From a virus, in the IMG/VR virus record IMGVR_UViG_3300017746_000002, positions 59,270-123,269 of that record: a stretch of DNA of 64,000 nucleotides; one strand, 5' to 3'. Below the pieces are notes generated by a model that was not told where the DNA came from, did no database searches, and saw only the letters and a list, made by a program, of their open reading frames with translations. The position numbers and the translations under genes are program-made. Below, one piece after another: positions 1 to 9,829 of the stretch. Each line of letters starts with the position of its first letter. Position 1 is the first letter of the stretch.

Positions 1-2640
1 ACCATTCCAATTATCAGTCATTGCAATGCTTCCATCATTTATCTGATCTTTTAGCATAAACTCATTTCTTGCACTAAATGTTGGAAAACCATTACCTGCA
101 ACAGAACTAGTCATCCCTTGATTCATTGCATCATATAGACTATTATATGCTACTGTAGTCTTATCATTCATATTATTATAAGGCCTAGAACCAGCTCCTG
201 GTCTCCAATCTTCACTACTATGTTTCACAACATGGTGTTGTAATCTTACAGGAAACTTTTTTCCACGTCCATCTGTAGCTCTAAAATTATTATAAAAGCT
301 ATTTGACAAATTATCCTCAGAAGAATCAACACCTTTTAGATAATTATCTATACCCTCTTGTCCAAATCTAGTATATTGAGATGATATGTTTTCAACTATT
401 CTTAATTCTGACATATCTACTGCATAATTTTCTTTTAATGCTGATTTAATATCAGAAACACCTAATGTTTTTAAAACATCAGGAGTAAAGATGCCGGATA
501 AGTATTGTTGATATTTTGCATAATCTCCAAAGTCTTCAACACTTTTTAATACTGCTGGTAAATTTGCATTATCAGCGTTAGCTTTAAACTTATCTGCTCC
601 AACTTGCTGATATTCTGATAAATTTAACATTCTAAATGTTCCATTATCATTTTCAATTAATGGTGAACCATATTTATCAAAAAATTCTTTTAATGATGGA
701 TCTGCTTGTGCCATTATCATATCATAAGCAGACTTGTATGTTTTATTTTGTTTTTCAACTATGTTTAATACATCAGCTTTACCATTTTCAATCTGACTTT
801 CTATCTGAGATATTTGTGTATTTAAAGAATTAAACTCAGCTGTACCTAACATAGGTGCAAATGCTCCTTCATCTCCTAAACCTACTTGATGATGATATTT
901 TTGTAATACTTCTAAATAAAGATCTTCAAGATCTGTTTGACTTCTACCTGCTCCGTTAAGTAAATACTCTTTAGCTTCATTCCAGTGTAAAAATTTCTTT
1001 TCCCATTTACCGTCTTTATTAGTAGGGTTAGTATCTTTCATATATCCAGAACCATCAGCATAGGTAAACACTTCAACTTCAATACCTGTTGGATCTACGT
1101 CATAGTCAGCACTACTCCAAATAGAAGCTAACTGAGTATGCATTTGTTCAATAGCAGTAAACATTGGAGCATTAACATTGTCTCTCATTTTTGTATCTAT
1201 GTAAAACTTGTTATCTCCCATAAGATCACCTGTATTTTCATATGAGCTAAGGTTTAATTCTGCATCAGGCATTCCGCTTTGCATACCAGGACCGTCAAGA
1301 TTAAGACCTCCACCACCTTCAAGTGATTTTTTATAGTCAGCTAAAGCTTTAGCATCATTAAACTTTTGTTGTTGTTCAATCATTCTGTATTCATGATCTA
1401 ACTTTTTTGAAACTAAAGGATTAACTTTTCTATCTGTAACTTTCATTGTAGTAGTAGCATACTCATTAGCAGCAGATAATACATCTTTATTAATAGAGTA
1501 ATTCATATATGCTTGATAAGCAATGTTTCTCATTTCTGCAAGATCTTTATATTCTCTAGATATATCTAAAATAGTTTTGTTATCTTTTTGTATACCTTTA
1601 TCTATTGCTGTAATAGCACCAAGAGTTTCTAAATAAGTTTGTTTTGCCTTAGTACCCGCTTTTGGATATTTTTCTAAATACTTTTCCCAACTATTTTTTG
1701 TTTGTGTTAATTTATCTTTTTGACTTGTTTCAGTTTTTATTTCATCTTCTATGCCAGTTTTACTTTGATCAATTATCTGACTTAAAATATATTTTTCAGC
1801 ATTTTCTTTACTACCGTATTTTGTAATATTATTTTCATTTTCATAAAACTTTCTTGCTTTTACATATGCTGCTGTAGCATAACCTCTTGAAATAAGAGGA
1901 TCATCTAGTATAGTTTTAGCAATAATATTTGCAGCAGGATTGTATGTTCCCATTACTCCTGTTTCTTTATCTACTACACCAGTTGGTCTATTAGTAATAA
2001 CAGAGCCATTGGTCATTGTAGACATCCATACTCCATCTTCACTAAACACAACATCAGTCATTTCTAACTTTTTACCTTTACCTTCATAGTTCATTAGGTA
2101 TTCAATACCTCTTTCAATTAAATCAGGGTCTTCAACATATTCAGGTAATCTTTCTGACATAGATTCTTCTAAGGATCCTGCTTTAAAATCTTGCATAGAA
2201 AAATTTAATCTATCTACACCATCTTGCCAATACTTATCTCTTTCTTTTGCATCAGGACTTTTTCTATATCCTTCTGCTTTTTGTGTTTCACCATTAAAAC
2301 GTTTAGTAAAAACAATATCTCTTACTATTGTTTTATCTTCAAAGAATGGTTTAAATAATGCTCTAGCAGCATCAGCATTCTGTTGTAAAGAAAAATCTGT
2401 ACCTGTAAGTTGTTGAATTTTAGGTACAAGAAGATTTGAATACTCATCTCTTTTGTGAATATTATCTTTATGAGATAAGTCAGCATGGACAACTTTACCA
2501 TATAAATCATTTAAATGTTTATAATTGGTATTATATCTGTCTTGTCTTCTACCTAATGTATCTGCTAAAAACTTAAAGTCTGGTGTATATGCTTTAGTTT
2601 TAGCTATGTAGTCATTACTATTTGGAAGGTATGTTGCCAT
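1..2640 (-). CDS. Very large virion-cluster protein, C-terminus cut by window edge
   Basis: An open frame runs from the ATG at 2638-2640 to base 1 without a stop, so at least 880 residues are present and the C-terminus lies outside the window. The N-terminus reads MATYLPNSNDYIAKTKAYTP. The product is hydrophilic, rich in Lys, Asn, Asp and Gln, and largely helical in appearance, with no membrane segment or catalytic motif that I recognise. It is the last visible gene of the long minus-strand structural series and follows another low-complexity virion-type protein after a 62-base gap. Position and size suggest an internal or ejected virion protein or a tail protein; this is inference only. I chose this start because it is the first ATG after the upstream stop and is preceded by an A/T-rich leader. 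Confidence 0.75.
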   Translation of the reverse strand, partial: MATYLPNSNDYIAKTKAYTPDFKFLADTLGRRQDRYNTNYKHLNDLYGKVVHADLSHKDNIHKRDEYSNLLVPKIQQLTGTDFSLQQNADAARALFKPFFEDKTIVRDIVFTKRFNGETQKAEGYRKSPDAKERDKYWQDGVDRLNFSMQDFKAGSLEESMSERLPEYVEDPDLIERGIEYLMNYEGKGKKLEMTDVVFSEDGVWMSTMTNGSVITNRPTGVVDKETGVMGTYNPAANIIAKTILDDPLISRGYATAAYVKARKFYENENNITKYGSKENAEKYILSQIIDQSKTGIEDEIKTETSQKDKLTQTKNSWEKYLEKYPKAGTKAKQTYLETLGAITAIDKGIQKDNKTILDISREYKDLAEMRNIAYQAYMNYSINKDVLSAANEYATTTMKVTDRKVNPLVSKKLDHEYRMIEQQQKFNDAKALADYKKSLEGGGGLNLDGPGMQSGMPDAELNLSSYENTGDLMGDNKFYIDTKMRDNVNAPMFTAIEQMHTQLASIWSSADYDVDPTGIEVEVFTYADGSGYMKDTNPTNKDGKWEKKFLHWNEAKEYLLNGAGRSQTDLEDLYLEVLQKYHHQVGLGDEGAFAPMLGTAEFNSLNTQISQIESQIENGKADVLNIVEKQNKTYKSAYDMIMAQADPSLKEFFDKYGSPLIENDNGTFRMLNLSEYQQVGADKFKANADNANLPAVLKSVEDFGDYAKYQQYLSGIFTPDVLKTLGVSDIKSALKENYAVDMSELRIVENISSQYTRFGQEGIDNYLKGVDSSEDNLSNSFYNNFRATDGRGKKFPVRLQHHVVKHSSEDWRPGAGSRPYNNMNDKTTVAYNSLYDAMNQGMTSSVAGNGFPTFSARNEFMLKDQINDGSIAMTDNWNG

Positions 2641-2702
2641 ATTACAAAATTACTATATTTTTTTAACTTTTATTCATTTATAGAGTAAATTTTTAAAGTT
2701 TA

Positions 2703-5700
2703 CTAAACTCCAAATATCCAATCTCTTAAAGCTTTCTTACTTCTTGCTAGCTCTTTTTTTCTATCACAGGAAGAACAACCTACTTCATTACCATATTTTA
2801 CTTCTGTAGTATTTTCTATTTCTGTTTCTTCATCCTTATTATTAGTCATATTAGAACGTAACGGTGTAGAAGATGCTGAACCTTGTCCCATATATTGTTT
2901 AATACAATTAAGCATTTGATTTGTATTATCTTTAAAGCCCATATCGTTACATGCTGTTCTTGCATTTTGCATTGTCATTTGTTCTGTAGCTTTATTAGCA
3001 TTAAGATCATCAGGATTATAAAATGTGTTCATATGATTCTGAGCATCATAGTAGTAATTAGGATTCTCCATATTTAATGCATATAACTTATCTGCATTAT
3101 CCATTCTTTCTACTTGTGTATCTACAATGTTTGCATTATCTGCAGCCATTGTATTATCAAAATTATTTAATGCTGTTGCTACTCTTGTGTTATATTCATC
3201 TCTATTAGCTGAATTTGTAGCCATTGCGTTATTTAATATTTGAGACTTTCTTGCTTCACTGTTGTCAAAGATCTTAATGTTTGTATTTGCTACATCAGAA
3301 ATACCTTTATTCATCTTATCACTAATTTGTCCCATATAGAATGAAGCATTTGCAGGATCAGCTTTTGCTAACTGTTGTGCCATAGCTAAGTTAGCTTGTA
3401 TCATAGCTTGAGGATCTTGATATGCTACATCAGGAAGAACAGGATCTACATTTTGCCTAGTAGGCATATATAAATTTCTATCCCACTTTTGACCAATAGC
3501 ATTTTGTAGTCTAAGATCATCCTGTGGGAAAGTCATATAAGGAGGAATTTCTCTATCTTCTGGTGTTTCAGGTTTTGTTTTACAACTACAAGTATCTAAA
3601 TCAAATTCTTGTCCTTTACTTAAACATTCAGCAGCTATTCTTTTTTGTTCTGCTTCATCACATTTTATATCTGTAATAATTTCTTCTTCATGTACTTCAT
3701 TAGTAGCAGAACTATATTGTCCAGCAGATGCCATTCCTATTATACCATCAAGATCTGACATTGGTAAACCAGTTCTTTCATCTATGTGTCTTCCACCTTT
3801 ATGCTTTCCTCCTTTTAAATCTAAAGTAATATTACCAAAAAATGCATCTGCTTGATCTAAATCTGTTTCTGTACCTTTTAGATCTTGCATTGCTGTAAAC
3901 ATTCCTTGGAACATTTTAGCATTTTGTGCATAGGTATCACCTTCACAATCACCCCAACCAAACTCTTCACATATAGCTTTATATCCTCCTGATTTAAAGT
4001 CAGTTGGGTTATAACCTGCATGTTTAGCTTGGAGAAGTTTATCATTCATATCCATATATGCTGTAAACAACTCTTCTTCTGATTTACCTGATACTGGTTG
4101 ATTAGCTACTATTCTTTTTAAATCTTTAACACTAAGATCACCAAGCTTCTTTCCATCTTTAATAGATTTTTTTATTGCCTCTATACCACCTGCATTTAAA
4201 ACAACATCATCCCATTGTTTTTCAAGAGCCCTATAACCTTCAACCCATGCAGTTCTAACATCTGCAAAATCTTCACCCATAACATGATTATAGAATTCTT
4301 GGTGTGCAGCTCTACCTGCTTCTCTACCTTTATATTTATCTGAATCATGTGCATTCTTATGATTACAATCATCACCTGTACATATAGGTTGTCCTTTTTG
4401 CATTTGTGGTAGTTCCATGCCATCTCTTGCCATCATCATACCTGCGCCTTGCATAGCAGGATTAGAACCAGTATACATTGAAGGATCTGCAATCTGCACA
4501 TTTGGCATAGATTGATCTAAGTCCATTATTGAACCTGCTAATACATCTTTTCTTTGAACACTTCTCATTTGAAGCTCAACGTCTCTCATTTGTGCTTGGA
4601 GATTATTTATTTGTTTTTCAAACTCCTCTTGCGCTTTCTTTTCTTTAAACATATGAGGATTTGCTTGATGATACTTTATAGCTGCAGAATGCTCTTGCTG
4701 CATCATTTCTAATTGTGAACCAAGAGATCTATACATAGGGTTACTTGTATATGATGGAGTTAATGGATCTAACTCAATCTCATTTGATCTACCCATAGAT
4801 ATACCCATATTATCTTGTCCCCCATAAACAAATCTTCTTAGTGAACCACCTCTACTCATTCCTGGTAGTCCAAGAGGATTTTGATCTCTTACATATCCTT
4901 CAGGAACTCCCATTGTAGGAACCATTGGTTGACCTGTTTCAACACCCATTTGTCCAAATAGTGGATCTTTAAAGCCAGCCCCTAAATCTCTATCTCCATG
5001 TATTGCATCCCATTCAGCTTTTATATTGTTAGTTGATTCAAACATAGCTTCTGATCTAGCATCTGGTCCACCAGTATTTCCACCTCCTTGCATTTTGGGC
5101 ATATTACCATAAGGCATGTTAGGTAAATTTTCATGACCTGGCATGATTCTTGTGTCTGTATCAGGAGCTTTCATTTTGTCAAGAGCTTTAGTCTTATAGC
5201 TCTCATACATAAATTTAACTTCTTTTATATCTTTTAATCTATATGCAAATCTCCACTCATCATATGTACATAGTTGATTCTTACATTTTGTAGCTAAATC
5301 AAATTCAACCTTAACTTCTGGTTCTTCTTGTAAAGCTTTACCTACTCCTGCACCAGCAACTGCACCAGCTGATTGAGCAGGCACTTCTCCTTGAGTTTGA
5401 TAAGGCATTAAGTCTCCACCATACTTCATACCAGGACCTTTATAATTTTTATTTGTATCAGCTGCATGTTTCATTGCTGCACTAGGTGGAGGATTTCCAT
5501 ATGCTGGACATGGTGGATGATCATCTTCTGCTGAATTATCCTGTGGCGTATTCTCAACTGGAGCAACACTGTAAGTAGATTTTTTAAATCCACCAAATAA
5601 TAACTTATCTAACTTTGTTGGATTGTTTGGCATACCACCCGTTACACCACCAGCTGCCATTTGTGGAGGAACCATCATACCTTGTGCTTGCATATCAGTA

Positions 5701-6383
5701 GGAGGTTGAGGTGGCATCATACCTTGAGGAGGCATTCCTTGAGCCATACCTTGTTGTGGTTGTTGCTCTGGATTCTTTTCAGCATTAATCTGATCTATCT
5801 TTTGTTGAAATTGTTGAGGGTCTACACCTTTAGCCATTAAATATGGAAAAGCAGCTAATGGTAAACCATTCTCAAAATCTTTTTTAGATTCTTGGATAAA
5901 TGCTATCTGAGATAACATTATCTTATTTTTATTAATCATCTGTTCTGCAGTTTCAACTGCAATCTTATCAGATGTTTCATCTTCTAATGTTTCTATATAT
6001 TTATTTAAAGGAAATTTCTTAGCAGCTTTAGCAGGAGTAATTCTTTTCTTTTGTTCAATTCCTAAAGATTTCATTTCATCTTTAGTTAAAAGCATTCCTC
6101 TTGTGTCAGAGTAAATAAAACTTTGGTCTGGTAAACTTAAAGGAGTACCTCCTTCATTATGTCTTTTACCTCCTATGTTATATAATTCAAATACTCCATC
6201 TCCTGACGTGTCAGTTAATGCTACTTCACCTTTTTCTGCTTCTAAATTAGCTGCTTCTCTATCAACAGGCTTTAATGTATTGCTAGAAGTAGCACCACCA
6301 GCAGCATATGTTTTTATAACTTTACCGTTTCTTACAGTAAAACCTTTGGGTAATGAATTTTTATTTATTTTTATTTTTGCCAT
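2703..6383 (-). CDS. Large low-complexity virion protein with NGG/YGG motifs
   Basis: A 1226-residue protein. The N-terminal 200 residues form an ordered region containing GGKRHNEGGTPLSLPDQSF, a Gly-rich signature I associate with structural proteins of Bacteroidota phages. A Pro/Gln/Met/Gly-rich linker follows near residues 200-245. Copies of the recurring virion motif lie near residue 325 (YGGDLMPYQTQGE) and residue 518 (FVYGGQDNMG). A Cys module near residues 915-935 (AAECLSKGQEFDLDTCSCK) resembles one in the next gene upstream. The C-terminal third is Asn/Gln/Ala-rich and helical, ending with a CSSC pair. The gene starts 3 bases after the upstream stop, so the two are probably translated together. 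Function is unknown; a cargo or ejected virion protein is possible. Confidence 0.85.
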   Translation of the reverse strand: MAKIKINKNSLPKGFTVRNGKVIKTYAAGGATSSNTLKPVDREAANLEAEKGEVALTDTSGDGVFELYNIGGKRHNEGGTPLSLPDQSFIYSDTRGMLLTKDEMKSLGIEQKKRITPAKAAKKFPLNKYIETLEDETSDKIAVETAEQMINKNKIMLSQIAFIQESKKDFENGLPLAAFPYLMAKGVDPQQFQQKIDQINAEKNPEQQPQQGMAQGMPPQGMMPPQPPTDMQAQGMMVPPQMAAGGVTGGMPNNPTKLDKLLFGGFKKSTYSVAPVENTPQDNSAEDDHPPCPAYGNPPPSAAMKHAADTNKNYKGPGMKYGGDLMPYQTQGEVPAQSAGAVAGAGVGKALQEEPEVKVEFDLATKCKNQLCTYDEWRFAYRLKDIKEVKFMYESYKTKALDKMKAPDTDTRIMPGHENLPNMPYGNMPKMQGGGNTGGPDARSEAMFESTNNIKAEWDAIHGDRDLGAGFKDPLFGQMGVETGQPMVPTMGVPEGYVRDQNPLGLPGMSRGGSLRRFVYGGQDNMGISMGRSNEIELDPLTPSYTSNPMYRSLGSQLEMMQQEHSAAIKYHQANPHMFKEKKAQEEFEKQINNLQAQMRDVELQMRSVQRKDVLAGSIMDLDQSMPNVQIADPSMYTGSNPAMQGAGMMMARDGMELPQMQKGQPICTGDDCNHKNAHDSDKYKGREAGRAAHQEFYNHVMGEDFADVRTAWVEGYRALEKQWDDVVLNAGGIEAIKKSIKDGKKLGDLSVKDLKRIVANQPVSGKSEEELFTAYMDMNDKLLQAKHAGYNPTDFKSGGYKAICEEFGWGDCEGDTYAQNAKMFQGMFTAMQDLKGTETDLDQADAFFGNITLDLKGGKHKGGRHIDERTGLPMSDLDGIIGMASAGQYSSATNEVHEEEIITDIKCDEAEQKRIAAECLSKGQEFDLDTCSCKTKPETPEDREIPPYMTFPQDDLRLQNAIGQKWDRNLYMPTRQNVDPVLPDVAYQDPQAMIQANLAMAQQLAKADPANASFYMGQISDKMNKGISDVANTNIKIFDNSEARKSQILNNAMATNSANRDEYNTRVATALNNFDNTMAADNANIVDTQVERMDNADKLYALNMENPNYYYDAQNHMNTFYNPDDLNANKATEQMTMQNARTACNDMGFKDNTNQMLNCIKQYMGQGSASSTPLRSNMTNNKDEETEIENTTEVKYGNEVGCSSCDRKKELARSKKALRDWIFGV

Positions 6384-6385
6384 AA

Positions 6386-9300
6386 TTATATAATTTCTAT
6401 ATCAGCACCTGCTTTTATTAGTTCTTGTAATAATTCATAATCTATTTCTACTTCAGTTCCATACTTTGCTACCTTATCTATTTTAGGTTCATCTTTTTTC
6501 TTAGCTATAGTAGAAGGTGCAGGTTTTTCTGTTTTTGGTAGAGTAGTTTCTTCTGCTTTAGCAATTAAAGCACTTGGACTTTTACCGTCCTTTTTATCTG
6601 GAGTTACGGCATCAGCAACTTGTGTAGTCATACTTCTACCATCAGTAACACCTGCATATTCAGCGGCATCCTTTGCTACTGAAGCCGCACCTACTGCTAT
6701 TCCAGCTCCAGGTATCATTGAGGCAGCATTAATTGCCATATTTTCTGTATGCTTCATTGCTCCCTCTGTATCTCCTTCATAAGCAGAATAACCAGCTCTA
6801 GCACCAGATGTAGCTGTATTAACAGCATCCACAACATTACCTACAATAGGAACTGTACCTGCTGCTGACATAGCTGTTTGTGCATAATCTAAACCTTTAT
6901 TTATAGGAGTTTTAAAATCAGTTTCTTCATACCAATTTTTTGCTTTATCCCACCATCCGTCTTTTGCCATTGGTAAATGACCACCATAAGCCATTTTAGC
7001 CATTATTTGTTTTTGATATGCAATAACTTCAGGGCTATAACCTATCTCTACATTATAAGGATTAGATCCTGTAAACTCAGCTAGTGCTGCATAGTTAACA
7101 TTATCTACAACCGGTTGTGCCATACCCTGTCCACCCATTTGCATTATTAATGGAGCCTTCATATTATTACCAGAATAGATTTCATCTACTTTCTCATTAG
7201 TAAAGCTATCTCCACTATTAACATCATGTATTCCTTGTGAAGATTCCTGAACCATAAATTGAGATTCAGCATCAGTATTTTCTGTTTCAGCCTTTGTTTG
7301 AGCAGCATCATTTGCCCATCCTTCTAAAACAGCATTACCAAAGTCTGCCCATTTAGTTACAGCTCCTGATACATCACCATATGTATTTATAGCTCTATCT
7401 ACTATACCTGTTTTAGTATTAGCTTTTACTCTATTAGCAATATTACCATAACTTGAGTCAACTACTCCTGAATCAGCAACAGTAGTCTCATCCATTTCAT
7501 TCATTTCTTCTTCAGTCATGTTTGCTTCTTCCTCATCAGTAGTACCGTCACCTTCTGGACTTCCATCTGGTGGTGGAGTTGCATTTGCGTCAGGATTATT
7601 TGCATCATTGTTAGCATTTTCATTTGTTTCATCTACAGGAACTTCTTTCTTTTCTGCATTATTATCTTTTGGAGGATCACTAGGACCATCAGATTTATTT
7701 TTATTATCCTTATCTTTTTCTCCTTCATCTTGATAGAAAGGTAGTGCACCTCCATTTCTGTAAAAGTTTAACTTGTCTGCACGTTCTTGATCATCTTGCA
7801 TTAATAATTTATGTAACCATTCTCTATTTAATTGTAACTTTCCTGCTGGACCTAAATTGCTTTGATGATTTTGATCTTGTCCTATAACGTTTCTGTACAT
7901 CCAACTATTAGCTAAATCATTTTCAATACGTAAACTATCCCTAGTTATTGCATTTTGTAATTCATTAGCAGTAAAATTCCCTGTATATGGAACAACTGAT
8001 GTTCTTGGAAAATTAGGAGTGTACTCTAAAAAGTCATGTACTTTTTCACCTTTATCTTGATATTTGTCAAGTTGTTTTTGACCACCGTATACAAACATTT
8101 CTAATCCCATACTAGCTTCTTCTCTTTCTTTTCTTAATCTATTTTTTCTTTCCTGATTTCCTTCTTGAGTTTTAATAACTTTTGTAGCACCATTAGTATA
8201 TTTAATTGTTGTAGTACCATCACCATTATCAACTCTACTTTCTTCTATTAAGCCACTAGGATTATCATTTCCATCGTCATTATTATTATTATTATCTTCT
8301 TCTCTCTTTTCTCTCTTTATTTCTTCACTTGATTTTTTTATGACTTTCTTATTATCAGTATAATCATTTTCTGGATCATAATCTTCAATTTGTAAATTTG
8401 ACATACCATCATCCATTATAACATTAGGATCTGCTTCAGGTCCTGTTCTTACTAAACTTGTTACATCAGCATCAGGATTAACTAATATATCAGTTACACT
8501 ATAATCTTTAGTTTTATCTCTTGCTTTATCAAACTCTGTTCTATCATTTTCTGAATCAAAAGCTCTAGTTTTTGTTACTGTTTTAGTTACTGTTTTTGGA
8601 TTTTCCTCACTTTCTGGTTCATCAGGATTGAAATTTGGATTATCTTCTGTAACTTCTTCTTCATATTCTACATCATCATAAGTTACATTTCCTGTTACAC
8701 GGTCCATTGTTTGTCTAGAAGCAACATTAGTATTGTCTAAATGACCTTTTTCATTATATTCAGTAATTAAATTATCTCTATGATCTTGGAACTCATTAAA
8801 TCTTCTAGAAGTATGCATTCCTTGTGTGCCTATAACATCAGATAGTTTCATGTCTTTATCACCAGACTCAATAAACTTTTGTAAATTAGCATCATCCCAA
8901 TATAACTGTGCATCATTTGCATTACCAATCTTACTTGTATCAAGAGTGGTTTGTTTAAAGTCTGCTTTTGTATAAGGTTTGCCTGTTTTAGGATTTATTG
9001 ACTGTCTTCCAAATCCTTTTATTGCTTGTCCTGTAGAACCAATTGCATCAGCTAAAAGACCCCATTTAGATGTTGGAGATAATTCATAATCAGGAGTTCC
9101 TTTTTTTGTTCCTTGTCCTAAATTGTGAGAATTAACAACATCCTCCATTTCTTTTTTACTAATCTTACCATTTTGATAATCTTGTATAGCTTTTTGCTTA
9201 TCAGTTTCTGAAGACTCTTCTACTTTTTCTATACATGTACATGTAGCTGGATCTACTTTAAGTCCTTTCTTAGCACATTCAAAATATACAGATTTTTCAC

Positions 9301-9784
9301 AACCTTCACCTTCAGGACTACCATCACCTTCTCCATCATTATCTTCTGCATTCTCACTTATCTGTTCACCACATGTGCTTTTAGTAGGACTACAACTTCC
9401 AGAAGAAAAATATTCTTCTCCTGCTCTTTCCCATCCTTCTGGACATATACATTTATTATCTACAGACTCATCAGTATAGTCTCCACCTCTCGTACCATCA
9501 GTTTCCTCACCTTCAGTGTTCTCTTCACTTGGAGTACCTTTTAAATATTCTTGATATTGTTCTTGTGCATTTGCACCCTTTCTATTTACTGGATCTTGTA
9601 GTACCCATTCTTTAAAGTCTAGTTTCTTATCAACAGTTTCTTCCTCTTCCACTGTTTCTTCAATAGGACCTTCAGTCTGATACCATGGTAATGCACCACC
9701 ATTACGCATAAGATATTGATACTGATCCAAGTATGGATAAACGTCAAAAGTTTGATTTTTTATATTTTTTTTCTTTTTTGCCAT
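6386..9784 (-). CDS. Large acidic, Cys-module virion protein with repeated GGALPxYQ motif
   Basis: A 1132-residue protein with a Lys-rich start (MAKKKKNIKNQ). It is very acidic and low in complexity, with Glu/Asp/Asn-rich linkers. The recurring virion motif appears near residues 28-38 (NGGALPWYQTEG), 565-580 (YGGQKQLDKYQDKGE), 680-692 (NGGALPFYQDEGE) and 930-942 (YGGHLPMAKDGW). Between the first two are Cys modules (CICPEGWERAGEEYFSSGSC; FECAKKGLKVDPATCTC). The last 170 residues hold Gly/Ala-rich hydrophobic helices (AAGTVPIVGNVVDAVNTATSG; MIPGAGIAVGAASVAK) that could be membrane-active. This architecture fits a virion protein that is processed or ejected, but no enzyme domain is visible. An AT-rich promoter-like element precedes the gene. 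Confidence 0.85.
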   Translation of the reverse strand: MAKKKKNIKNQTFDVYPYLDQYQYLMRNGGALPWYQTEGPIEETVEEEETVDKKLDFKEWVLQDPVNRKGANAQEQYQEYLKGTPSEENTEGEETDGTRGGDYTDESVDNKCICPEGWERAGEEYFSSGSCSPTKSTCGEQISENAEDNDGEGDGSPEGEGCEKSVYFECAKKGLKVDPATCTCIEKVEESSETDKQKAIQDYQNGKISKKEMEDVVNSHNLGQGTKKGTPDYELSPTSKWGLLADAIGSTGQAIKGFGRQSINPKTGKPYTKADFKQTTLDTSKIGNANDAQLYWDDANLQKFIESGDKDMKLSDVIGTQGMHTSRRFNEFQDHRDNLITEYNEKGHLDNTNVASRQTMDRVTGNVTYDDVEYEEEVTEDNPNFNPDEPESEENPKTVTKTVTKTRAFDSENDRTEFDKARDKTKDYSVTDILVNPDADVTSLVRTGPEADPNVIMDDGMSNLQIEDYDPENDYTDNKKVIKKSSEEIKREKREEDNNNNNDDGNDNPSGLIEESRVDNGDGTTTIKYTNGATKVIKTQEGNQERKNRLRKEREEASMGLEMFVYGGQKQLDKYQDKGEKVHDFLEYTPNFPRTSVVPYTGNFTANELQNAITRDSLRIENDLANSWMYRNVIGQDQNHQSNLGPAGKLQLNREWLHKLLMQDDQERADKLNFYRNGGALPFYQDEGEKDKDNKNKSDGPSDPPKDNNAEKKEVPVDETNENANNDANNPDANATPPPDGSPEGDGTTDEEEANMTEEEMNEMDETTVADSGVVDSSYGNIANRVKANTKTGIVDRAINTYGDVSGAVTKWADFGNAVLEGWANDAAQTKAETENTDAESQFMVQESSQGIHDVNSGDSFTNEKVDEIYSGNNMKAPLIMQMGGQGMAQPVVDNVNYAALAEFTGSNPYNVEIGYSPEVIAYQKQIMAKMAYGGHLPMAKDGWWDKAKNWYEETDFKTPINKGLDYAQTAMSAAGTVPIVGNVVDAVNTATSGARAGYSAYEGDTEGAMKHTENMAINAASMIPGAGIAVGAASVAKDAAEYAGVTDGRSMTTQVADAVTPDKKDGKSPSALIAKAEETTLPKTEKPAPSTIAKKKDEPKIDKVAKYGTEVEIDYELLQELIKAGADIEII

Positions 9785-9800
9785 TTTATTTCATTACATA

Positions 9801-9817
9801 TATAATATACTAAAAAT
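9801..9817 (-). promoter_or_regulatory. Candidate phage late promoter element
   Basis: The plus strand reads TATAATATACTAAAAAT, which is TTTTTAGTATATTATA on the coding strand, 16 bases before the start of the 1132-residue protein. The core TATATTATA with a preceding TTAG or TTTTG recurs ahead of other late genes. The copy upstream of the scaffold gene is identical to this one over 21 bases (9793-9813 and 40881-40901). No promoter function has been shown. Confidence 0.4.
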
Positions 9818-9829
9818 CAAGCACATTAA

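Noticed and set aside
636-833. Plus-strand frame of 65 residues
   Set aside because: It lies antisense within the large partial virion gene, has low complexity and no start-site context.
2645-2652. TAATTTTG on the minus strand, matching TAnnTTTG, before the partial virion gene
   Set aside because: It ends only 4 bases before the ATG, which would leave almost no leader, and such matches are common by chance in AT-rich DNA.
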